DNA of 6,809 bases from Chitinophagia bacterium (GTDB lineage Bacteria; Bacteroidota; Bacteroidia; Chitinophagales; Chitinophagaceae). The position numbers were made by a program, and so were the translations under genes. This document shows, one piece after another, positions 1 through 6,132 of this stretch (position 1 is its first letter; each line of letters opens with the position of its first letter). The notes beneath the pieces are model-generated. The model searched no databases. It was not told where the DNA came from and worked only from the letters and a program-made list of their open reading frames with translations. Where the stretch lies: assembly GCA_010027295.1 (NCBI GenBank), contig RGVM01000144.1:1-6809 (forward strand), written 5' to 3'.

Positions 1-66
1 CTTGGGGACATCTCAATCACGGACAAGCCACACACGATGAGAGTGAAAGCAACTTGCAGGCAGGAC

Positions 67-543
67 TTAGTACTGATGTCCGCAATCATGCCAGGCGTAG
101 CGAATCGGAAGTTGAAGGCGTATGCCTCCCTTCCGGAAACCGGCCTTGCCGTCTAGACGGATCTCCCACTCCTTGTTGAAGCCCAAGGACAGAGCATTGG
201 ACATGACCTTACGCATGTCCACATCCAGGGCGACAGGGATGCCAAAAGTGTCTCTTGCAGGTACACGGATAGGCTGTGAGAGGTTGGCACGACCCAGCCG
301 GTTGTCGAAGAGTTGAACCTCCAGGTCGAGCGTTTCCAGCCCCAAAGAAAAGGCGTTCGGGTTGAAATAGTCCAGGGTTGCCGTCAGCCGGCTCTCCCGC
401 ATGCCGAGAGACGGCACTCTGAGATCCCTGAAACCAATGAATTGCGGCTCCTGGATGCGCAGGCTTAGACAGCCCGACAGCAGGCACGGCAGGCATACAG
501 CGACCCGGGTGAACAACGGCAGGTAACGCCTCCATGATGACAT
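67..543 (-). CDS. LEA type 2 (LEA14-like) family lipoprotein
   Basis: Predicted 158-residue lipoprotein with an LEA14/WHy-type beta-sandwich domain. The N-terminus has basic residues (WRR), a hydrophobic stretch and a lipobox LLSG-C with the lipidated cysteine at residue 25, so the mature protein should be membrane anchored, in the periplasm or outer membrane. After it come family hallmarks: a YFNPN motif about 35 residues past the cysteine, alternating beta-strand pattern, a central FGIPVALDVD stretch and a C-terminal GGIRLQLPIRY stretch. Bacteroidota carry many such small LEA2 lipoproteins of unknown role. I chose the ATG at 541-543 because it gives a compact signal peptide and has AGGA five bases upstream. 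The frame stays open to an ATG at 592-594 (175 residues), which would put 17 extra residues before the signal peptide. It is divergent from the WbqC gene. Family call is fairly sure; function is unknown. Confidence 0.8.
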   Translation of the reverse strand: MSSWRRYLPLFTRVAVCLPCLLSGCLSLRIQEPQFIGFRDLRVPSLGMRESRLTATLDYFNPNAFSLGLETLDLEVQLFDNRLGRANLSQPIRVPARDTFGIPVALDVDMRKVMSNALSLGFNKEWEIRLDGKAGFRKGGIRLQLPIRYAWHDCGHQY

Positions 544-548
544 TCTCG

Positions 549-553
549 TCCTG
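549..553 (-). promoter_or_regulatory. Ribosome binding site deciding the lipoprotein start
   Basis: On the minus strand CAGGA lies five bases before the ATG at 541-543. It supports that start over the ATG at 592-594, which has no comparable purine-rich sequence in front of it. Shine-Dalgarno motifs are often weak in Bacteroidota, so this is supporting evidence only. Confidence 0.45.
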
Positions 554-603
554 CTGCGTTGGATTCCGATGCTCATGTCACCAAGGTAAGCCATCCCAGT
601 CAG

Positions 604-611
604 TACATTCG
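604..611 (+). promoter_or_regulatory. Possible Bacteroidota -7 element upstream of the WbqC gene
   Basis: TACATTCG matches the Bacteroidota -7 consensus TAnnTTTG at all but one position and lies 23 bases before the ATG at 635. No good TTTG-type -33 partner is seen about 20 bases upstream. It sits in the 91-base divergent region between the lipoprotein and WbqC starts, where a promoter is expected. Weak call. Confidence 0.15.
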
Positions 612-634
612 CATGTCAAAGGAAATTACCTGGG

Positions 635-1228
635 ATGCAGGCACTCCATTATTTCCCCAACCTCGTCAGTTATGTCTCCAGCCTCCGGGACGATGTCTTC
701 GACGTGGTTGGTGCGGAACCGTATCGGAAGATGAGTTTCCGGAACCGATGTATCATCGCCGCCGCCAACGGGCCTCTGACACTGAGCATCCCCATCCAGG
801 GTGGGAGGGGTGTCCGCACCCCCTATCGCGAGGTACGGATCTGTGAACGGCAGGACTGGCGGGGGCGGCATTGGAAGACCATCGCCTCCGCCTATGGAAA
901 GGCTCCCTGGTTCTTTCATTATGCGGAAGGGTTGGAAGTCCTGTTTCGAACGCCACATGACCGGTTGATGGACTGGAACCTTGCCTGTCTGGTATGGGTG
1001 GACAGATCCTTAGGGCTGAAGGATGTTGAACGGAAGGTGTGCATGGCACCATCGACGAGCCTTTCTGTCGATCTCATTACGCCCCAGGATTACAAGGACC
1101 CGGTGCATGGCCCGTTTCCTGCATATTTCCAACTCTTTGAGGAAAAACACGGCTTCCTCCCCAACCTCAGCATCCTGGACTTTGTCATGTGTGTGGGCAT
1201 GCCCGGTAGGCCGTTGCTGGGTCTTTGA
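635..1228 (+). CDS. WbqC family protein
   Basis: 197-residue cytoplasmic-looking protein of the WbqC-like family (Pfam WbqC). The family was named from a gene in O-antigen clusters and is linked to surface polysaccharide or glycan biosynthesis, but its reaction is not established. Family features visible: N-terminal HYFPNLVSY, the YRKMSFRNRC block (residues 30-39) followed by ANGPLTLSIPI, the RGRHWKTIASAYGKAPWF stretch (76-93) and C-terminal GFLPNLSILDFV (173-184). The length is normal for the family and there is no signal peptide. The ATG at 635 is preceded by AAAGGAAA at 618-625, about 10 bases away; an in-frame stop at 587-589 and no other ATG between make it the best start. The next gene starts 37 bases after the stop. 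No glycan gene cluster is visible around it, and in Bacteroidota this family often stands alone. Confidence 0.88.
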   Translation: MQALHYFPNLVSYVSSLRDDVFDVVGAEPYRKMSFRNRCIIAAANGPLTLSIPIQGGRGVRTPYREVRICERQDWRGRHWKTIASAYGKAPWFFHYAEGLEVLFRTPHDRLMDWNLACLVWVDRSLGLKDVERKVCMAPSTSLSVDLITPQDYKDPVHGPFPAYFQLFEEKHGFLPNLSILDFVMCVGMPGRPLLGL

Positions 1229-1240
1229 CCTTGTTGGCAT

Positions 1241-1248
1241 CAATTTTG
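1241..1248 (+). promoter_or_regulatory. Possible -7 element before the large secreted protein gene
   Basis: CAATTTTG differs from the Bacteroidota -7 consensus TAnnTTTG at one position. It lies in a 37-base gap that is clearly more AT-rich than the surrounding genes. A TTTG at 1224-1227 is only 13 bases upstream, too near for the usual -33 spacing of about 19-21 bases. The gene may have its own promoter here or be read through from the WbqC gene. Confidence 0.22.
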
Positions 1249-1265
1249 AGAATTATTAAAGTCCC

Positions 1266-4200
1266 ATGATGAAGAGGCATGCCTCGACAGATCTCCGTAC
1301 ACTTCGTGCCGAGTCAGGCCTTGTCCTGTCTGTCAACGTCATGTGCCTTGCCATATTTGTTTTCTTCGGCCTGCTTTCTGTGAACGGGCAGGACTTTTCG
1401 AACAAGGGCCGCAATTTCTGGCTTGCCTATCCTGATCATGTGGATGGCACCAATTCCGCCATGGGTTTATACATCACGTCAGACGTCAATGCTTCGGGAA
1501 ACATCCGGGTCGGGACGCGGACCATTCCTTTTTCGGTCACTGCCAACACGGTTACACGAAAGTTCATAGGCTCGAATGCAACGGCCGACGCCTCCAACCT
1601 AGGCATTGTACAGACGCTCTCGGAGGGCATCCAGACGAGTGCCGGGATACAGGTGACTTCCGACCAGCCGGTCGTGGTCTATGCGCATATCATCAACGCA
1701 GCCCGTTCCGGCGCCACGCTTCTGCTACCGGTGAACGTGCTGGGAAAGGAGTACATCGTTCCCAGTGCGGGTAGCGTGGGTGCAAGCGGAAACAACAGCG
1801 GTTATGGCGAAGTGACGGTGGTCGCCCCTGAAGCCGCTACGACCATAGAGATTATCACGGTCGCGCGCAGCCGAAACGGCAACCGTGCCGCCGGCGACAC
1901 CATACGTGCCACGATCGCCAACCCCGGCGACGTGTATCAGATCCAGTTTGAGAAGGATGCGGACATATCCGGGACCCGTGTACGCTCCATTGCCTCTTCG
2001 ACGGGTGGCTGCAAGCCCATAGCCGTCTTCTCCGCCAGCACCTGGTCGGCCTTTGATTGCGCCGGTGCCACGGGAGGGGACAACCTCTTCCAGCAGCTCT
2101 TCCCCATCAAATCCTGGGGCAGGACCTTCCTGACGGCCCCATTCATCAACAAGCCCTACGACCTTGTCAGGGTCTTCGTCAACGAACCCAATCCCCGGGT
2201 CTTCGTCACGCAGAACGGTCTGCGCTCACAGCTCACCGCACTGTCTCCCAACGGGTTCTATGAGATACGCACGGCGAATCCATTGCTAATCGAATCCGAG
2301 GGGGCGCCCATCTCGGTGGTCCATTACATGACCAGCATGTCATGCGACCCCCGCAACCCCGTCAACTGCTATCTGACCAACCCTCCGAGCTGTCCCTATC
2401 CCAGCGACCCGGAGATGATCGTCATCAACCCGGTGGAGCAGACCATCAACAATATCACAGTCTTTTCCGCACGACAGAACTGGGTTCCGCCGAACCAGAG
2501 CAATGTGACGCAATGCTATCTCAACGTTGTCATCAAGACGGCCCAGGCCGCCAGCTTTCGGATCAACGGCAATGCACCCACGGGCAACTTCACGCCCATT
2601 CCGGGCACTCCCTATTCCTATCTGCAGGAGAACGTGAGTACGCTCTCGCAATCCAATCCCGTCCAGAACCTGCGGGCCGACTCCCCATTCATCGCCATCG
2701 CATACGGATACGGCAGCGTGGAGTCGTACGGGTACAACGCAGGCACCAATGTGCGCGACCTTTCTCAGTCCATACAAGTAAACAACCTGCTTCGAACCAT
2801 CGATTTCCCTGCCACCTGTCGCAATTCCCCTTTCGGACTGACCATACAGCTCTCATACCTTCCTACACAGATCCGATGGACATCCGCGAACATAGGATTG
2901 GACACCACGATGCTCAGTCCTGTGCCAGACTCCGTATGGCAGCAGGATGGTCGTACCCGCTACCGCTTCACCCTGCGCAAAAAACTCATCGCCTCCGCCA
3001 CAGGACTGCTTCCCGTACGCGTAACCACCAACAACCCCACTCCTGACGGTTGTGGGAACCTGCAAGACATCGACTACGACATCGAGGTCTTCGAACGCCC
3101 CATAGCCGACTTCGACATGATCTCCACCGGCTGTTTCGGGGATACGGTACGGTTCATTGACAAGACGTCCAATACCAGCGGGCGCAACATAGTGCAGTGG
3201 GTTTGGAACTTCGGGGGCGGATACGCCGTAGGCCCTCAGAACCCAGCGGTACTCTATCCCTCCAGGGGGCAGCGGACCATCCGCTTGTTGGCCATCACCG
3301 ACGTAGGCTGTGTCTCTGACACTGCTACCCGTACCCTTGCCCTGTCTGCCAGGCCCCTGGCCGATATCGCATTCACACAGCCCCTGTGCGAAGGGTTGCC
3401 GGTAACGATTTCCGATGTCAGCAACCCTCTTGGTGAGACCATAGTGCGGTGGTATTGGGGGTTGGCGCCCGGAGAGGTCGACTCTCTCACGGGAGGTGCA
3501 CCACGCAACATAGTCTTTTCCGCCTCCGGCAACGTAGAGCTCACGATGGCTGTGCGAACACAGACAGGATGTCATAGTGCAACGGCGCGCAAGACGCTGA
3601 AAATCAACCCAAAGCCCCAGGCCGACTTCATCGTGCCGGAAGTATGTGTCAACGATGCCATGGCCCTGTTCCGCGATTCGAGCCGCATCTCCGACGGCAC
3701 CGAGTCCGCCTTCACCTATCGCTGGGGCTTTGGTGTGCTGGGAAGTACAAGCATGCAGAAGAATCCTTCCTTTCCTGTTCCAGCCGCCGCCGTCTATCCA
3801 GTAGCGTTGGTGGTCACTTCCGCTGCCGGTTGTCGGGATACCGTTGTGAAGAACTTCACCGTCAACGGTGCCATCCCCGATGCGTCATTCTCAGTGGTGA
3901 ACTCAGGTCCGTTGTGCTCGAATGCGGATGTCACCATCCGCGACAATTCCAGTGTCGACTTTGGCATGATCACCCGGACAATCATCCAGTGGGATGCTGA
4001 CAATAACCCCTCCGACACCACTATTGACGAGGACCCGTCGCCCGGTAAACGCTACGCCAGGCGGTATCCCGATTTTGGCACACCGGCCACACGTACCTAC
4101 CGCGTCCGGATGTTGGCCTATTCCGGTCAGACATGCTTCGATGTGTATGCGCAGACTATCACCGTCAACGCAAGTCCACAGATACGATTCGATTCCCTGT

Positions 4201-4913
4201 CCCCGGTCTGTCAGGAGATTGTAGGCTTTCGCCTGATGAGTGCGGCTGATACTTCCGGATTGCCGGGCACAGGCAGGTATTCCGGTCCGGGCATCTCGGC
4301 GGATCTCTTCAACCCGGGCATGGCAGGCCCGGGCAGACAGGTAATTCGTTTCACCCAGACCAGCTCGGCAGGCTGCTCCGCCTTCCGGGAACGGACCATC
4401 GAAGTCCTTCCCACACCCGGTGTCGATGCCGGAATCGACAGGACGGTGCTCGAGGGCGACTCCATACTCCTCAAGGCGACGGCCACGGGAAGGGGGCTTA
4501 CATACCTTTGGACGCCACCGACGGCACTCAGCGATCCGGCCAGACTCGACCCCTATGCCCGACCTGTGGAAGACACTCGTTACCGCTTGCGGGTGACTTC
4601 AGCTGATGGCTGTTCCGCGACAGACGAGATGCAAGTGTTGGTCCTACTCAAGCCTATCGTTCCCAATACCATCACCCCTAACGGAGACGGGGTGAACGAT
4701 ACCTGGGTGATCCGTCACCTGGAAAAATACCCCGGTGCCATCGTGGAGATCTTTTCCACGACGGGACAACTGCTCTACCGTGCCGTGGGGTATAACAAAC
4801 CATGGGACGGGACTTGGCAGGGTAGGCCGCAGCCGACAGGAACATACTATTATGTCATAGACCCCCGGAACGGGAGACCAAGAATGGCGGGCTATGTAAC
4901 CATATACCGATGA
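1266..4913 (+). CDS. T9SS type B cargo: IgGFc-binding-like and PKD/Ig-module surface protein
   Basis: 1215-residue exported protein. Residues 1-42 form a signal peptide with an unusually long N-region and hydrophobic core CLAIFVFFGLL, probably cut near VNG-QDF; M26 is a less likely shorter start. Residues 44-500 resemble the IgGFc-binding protein N-terminal domain of Bacteroidota surface proteins (opening FSNKGRNFWLAYPDH, and DPEMIVINPVEQ at 381-392). Residues 508-1127 hold about seven Ig/PKD-like modules. Residues 1131-1215 are a CHU_C / gliding motility-associated C-terminal domain with the signature NTITPNGDGVNDTW, followed by PTGTYYYVID and a terminal GYVTIYR. This domain directs export by the type IX system. 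The next gene encodes a PorP/SprF protein, the usual partner of such cargo. Likely a surface adhesin or cell-contact protein; no catalytic domain is seen. Class and secretion route are firm; ligand and biological role are unknown. Confidence 0.92.
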   Translation: MMKRHASTDLRTLRAESGLVLSVNVMCLAIFVFFGLLSVNGQDFSNKGRNFWLAYPDHVDGTNSAMGLYITSDVNASGNIRVGTRTIPFSVTANTVTRKFIGSNATADASNLGIVQTLSEGIQTSAGIQVTSDQPVVVYAHIINAARSGATLLLPVNVLGKEYIVPSAGSVGASGNNSGYGEVTVVAPEAATTIEIITVARSRNGNRAAGDTIRATIANPGDVYQIQFEKDADISGTRVRSIASSTGGCKPIAVFSASTWSAFDCAGATGGDNLFQQLFPIKSWGRTFLTAPFINKPYDLVRVFVNEPNPRVFVTQNGLRSQLTALSPNGFYEIRTANPLLIESEGAPISVVHYMTSMSCDPRNPVNCYLTNPPSCPYPSDPEMIVINPVEQTINNITVFSARQNWVPPNQSNVTQCYLNVVIKTAQAASFRINGNAPTGNFTPIPGTPYSYLQENVSTLSQSNPVQNLRADSPFIAIAYGYGSVESYGYNAGTNVRDLSQSIQVNNLLRTIDFPATCRNSPFGLTIQLSYLPTQIRWTSANIGLDTTMLSPVPDSVWQQDGRTRYRFTLRKKLIASATGLLPVRVTTNNPTPDGCGNLQDIDYDIEVFERPIADFDMISTGCFGDTVRFIDKTSNTSGRNIVQWVWNFGGGYAVGPQNPAVLYPSRGQRTIRLLAITDVGCVSDTATRTLALSARPLADIAFTQPLCEGLPVTISDVSNPLGETIVRWYWGLAPGEVDSLTGGAPRNIVFSASGNVELTMAVRTQTGCHSATARKTLKINPKPQADFIVPEVCVNDAMALFRDSSRISDGTESAFTYRWGFGVLGSTSMQKNPSFPVPAAAVYPVALVVTSAAGCRDTVVKNFTVNGAIPDASFSVVNSGPLCSNADVTIRDNSSVDFGMITRTIIQWDADNNPSDTTIDEDPSPGKRYARRYPDFGTPATRTYRVRMLAYSGQTCFDVYAQTITVNASPQIRFDSLSPVCQEIVGFRLMSAADTSGLPGTGRYSGPGISADLFNPGMAGPGRQVIRFTQTSSAGCSAFRERTIEVLPTPGVDAGIDRTVLEGDSILLKATATGRGLTYLWTPPTALSDPARLDPYARPVEDTRYRLRVTSADGCSATDEMQVLVLLKPIVPNTITPNGDGVNDTWVIRHLEKYPGAIVEIFSTTGQLLYRAVGYNKPWDGTWQGRPQPTGTYYYVIDPRNGRPRMAGYVTIYR
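2787..4646 (+). repeat. Diverged Ig/PKD-like protein modules within the cargo protein
   Basis: Protein-level, not DNA-level, repeats covering residues 508-1127. Six modules begin with a cysteine followed by a short beta strand, e.g. CFGDTVRFID, CEGLPVTISD, CVNDAMALFRD, CSNADVTIRD, and most end in a strand with a second cysteine, e.g. DVGCVSD, QTGCHSA, AAGCRDT, SAGCSAF. Paired cysteines fall at 518/596, 623/682, 708/769, 794/856, 884/957 and 982/1037. A seventh module has only C1116. A W-containing strand (WVWNFG, RWYWGL, YRWGFG) in modules 2-4 corresponds to the PKD WxFG-type motif. The modules have diverged too far to show as nucleotide repeats, so they look old and stable. Confidence 0.7.
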
Positions 4914-4954
4914 GGATATTCGTAACGTTATAAGCCCAGCAGCGTACGAAAGAG

Positions 4955-4970
4955 TCGACAGCCATGTCGA
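4955..4970 (+). other. Small hairpin between the cargo gene and the PorP gene
   Basis: TCGACA and TGTCGA form a perfect 6-base-pair stem around the 4-base loop GCCA, followed after GCAG by TTTT. It lies 41 bases after the cargo stop codon. It could be a weak intrinsic terminator or attenuator that lowers read-through into the PorP gene, or an RNA structure in the PorP leader. The stem is short and only half GC, and the T-run is four bases and not adjacent, so a strong terminator is unlikely. Confidence 0.25.
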
Positions 4971-5056
4971 GCAGTTTTGTAATTTCACCCGGAAGCGAAC
5001 GGCTGCCGTCCCACTGCGCAGGACGGTGGTTGGCCGCCGCCAAAAACAGATTATGA
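4964..5056 (+). CDS. Possible 30-residue small ORF overlapping the PorP start
   Basis: An ATG at 4964-4966 opens a 30-codon frame whose TGA (5054-5056) overlaps the first ATG of the PorP gene (5053-5055) in an ATGA arrangement typical of translational coupling. The start codon lies partly in the loop and 3' arm of the hairpin at 4955-4970. The peptide has no membrane segment, no signal peptide and no family I recognise; it begins MSSSFVISPG and ends WLAAAKNRL. There is no clear Shine-Dalgarno sequence in front. A stop overlapping an ATG can easily arise by chance, so this is a candidate only; the stretch may just be an untranslated leader. Confidence 0.15.
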   Translation: MSSSFVISPGSERLPSHCAGRWLAAAKNRL

Positions 5057-6075
5057 TGCGTCGTTCCCTGAGAATCCTAGTGGTACTGCTACCCCTCATG
5101 CAAGCCCAGGCACAGCAGAGGCCCCATTATACCCAGTATATCCTGAATAACTACATCCTTAACCCGGCCATCTCGGGCATCGAAAACTACATGGATGTGA
5201 AACTGAGTGTCAGGAACCAGTGGGTCGGTATCAACGGCGCCCCGCAGACTTTCTATGGAACAGTTCATGCCCCCATCGGCAAGAAGGACTTCACTACGAC
5301 GCCTACCTCCTTCCCCATGAAGGGCGAAAACCCCCGTGGACGCCAGTACTGGCTGGAATATCAGGCGGCCCCTGCCCACCACGGCCTCGGTGTCCAGGTC
5401 ATGAACTATCGCACGGGCTATATCAACCGGTTCAATGGCAATGTCACCTACGCCTATCATATCCCACTGGGACTGCGTACCACCCTGGCAGCCGGTTTCG
5501 GCGCCGGCATCCTCAACGTGAGCGTCGACCGCAGCAAAATTGAACTCGCCAATCCCATCGACCCGGCTATAGGTCAGGGTACTAGCGAGATACGTATGAC
5601 GCGTCCCGACCTTAATGCAGGACTCTGGCTCTATGGCTCCAGCTTCTTCGTAGGACTGTCCGCCCAACAGATCATCCCCACACGCGTCAACCTCGTCGAC
5701 AACGCTCTCTACAAGTCGACACTCGTTCCCCATATCATCTCCACGGCAGGCTTCCGATTCTCCGTCTCCGAGGATATCAGTCTCCTCCCTTCCGTCATGG
5801 CTCGTTACATACCCTCCATGCCTGTCTTCGTGGACATGAACCTCAAGGCCCAGTACCGCGACCTGTTATGGGTGGGTGGCAATGCCCGACTCACGGAAGG
5901 CTTTTCCGCCATGGCCGGTCTCAACATTTCCAATACTTTCAACGTCAGCTACTCGTACGACATGAGCCGCACGCGTTATATGCTGGGCATGATGCAGCGC
6001 GGAACACATGAGATCGTGATCGGCTTCCTGCTCAACAACTCCTACGGCGATACTTGTCCGAGGAATGTCTGGTAG
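5053..6075 (+). CDS. PorP/SprF family type IX secretion system membrane protein
   Basis: 340-residue outer-membrane beta-barrel-type protein of the PorP/SprF family, whose members support export or surface attachment of type IX cargo, especially type B (CHU_C) proteins such as SprB. A signal peptide (MMRRSLRILVVLLPLMQ) ends in AQA-QQ, and the mature protein opens with the family hallmark HYTQYILNNYILNPAISG. Next come SVRNQWVGINGAPQTFYG, an insert with GENPRGRQYW and HHGLGV, and repeated amphipathic strands with aromatic residues. A GLNISNTFNVSYSYD segment and a final HEIVIGFLL strand close it. Length is in the usual range. I start at the ATG at 5053 (a second ATG follows at 5056). A GTG at 5026 in the same frame would add nine residues, GRRQKQ included, before the signal peptide and is less likely. 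No clear Shine-Dalgarno sequence precedes it. It lies 139 bases after the cargo gene, its probable functional partner. Confidence 0.92.
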   Translation: MMRRSLRILVVLLPLMQAQAQQRPHYTQYILNNYILNPAISGIENYMDVKLSVRNQWVGINGAPQTFYGTVHAPIGKKDFTTTPTSFPMKGENPRGRQYWLEYQAAPAHHGLGVQVMNYRTGYINRFNGNVTYAYHIPLGLRTTLAAGFGAGILNVSVDRSKIELANPIDPAIGQGTSEIRMTRPDLNAGLWLYGSSFFVGLSAQQIIPTRVNLVDNALYKSTLVPHIISTAGFRFSVSEDISLLPSVMARYIPSMPVFVDMNLKAQYRDLLWVGGNARLTEGFSAMAGLNISNTFNVSYSYDMSRTRYMLGMMQRGTHEIVIGFLLNNSYGDTCPRNVW

Positions 6076-6109
6076 CATAGTCGGCTGATTTGCGTTCGTT
6101 GTCTATGCT
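6074..6109 (+). other. Inverted repeat after the PorP gene
   Basis: AGCATAG (6074-6080, overlapping the PorP stop codon) and CTATGCT (6103-6109) are perfect 7-base inverted repeats separated by 22 bases. They could form a hairpin in the 57-base gap before the PPK2 gene. No T-run follows, so it is not a classic intrinsic terminator. The loop is long and the stem AT-rich; chance is a real possibility. Confidence 0.2.
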
Positions 6110-6132
6110 TCGGTGACTCAAACAGCCACGGC

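Noticed and set aside
1..66. A possible minus-strand gene start (ATG at 9-11) after the lipoprotein gene
   Set aside because: Only four codons fit in the window and there is no clear ribosome binding site, so it cannot be judged. Nothing else is seen in this stretch.
559..846. A plus-strand frame overlapping the start of the WbqC gene, which could suggest a frameshifted N-terminus
   Set aside because: The WbqC frame has a complete family N-terminus (HYFPNLVSY) from the ATG at 635, so no upstream piece is missing.
1224..1248. A full Bacteroidota promoter (TTTG plus TAnnTTTG) before the cargo gene
   Set aside because: The two elements are only 13 bases apart, against about 19-21 expected, and the TTTG overlaps the end of the WbqC gene. 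Only the -7-like element is kept, at low confidence.
2342..3046. A 234-codon plus-strand frame overlapping the cargo gene in another frame
   Set aside because: The protein is rich in Q, R, H and P, as expected for an out-of-frame reading, while the cargo frame carries clear domain structure across the same bases.
2853..3575. A 240-codon open frame on the minus strand inside the cargo gene
   Set aside because: It is fully antisense to a well-supported coding region, its protein has low-complexity shadow composition and no recognisable motif. Long antisense frames are common in GC-rich genes.
2787..4646. DNA-level tandem repeats or phase-variable tracts in the module region
   Set aside because: The modules share only short protein motifs. 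I see no repeated nucleotide blocks or long homopolymer runs that would allow slippage or recombination.
5089..5733. A 214-codon open frame on the minus strand inside the PorP gene
   Set aside because: It is antisense to a confident PorP/SprF gene and has no family motifs or credible signals of its own.
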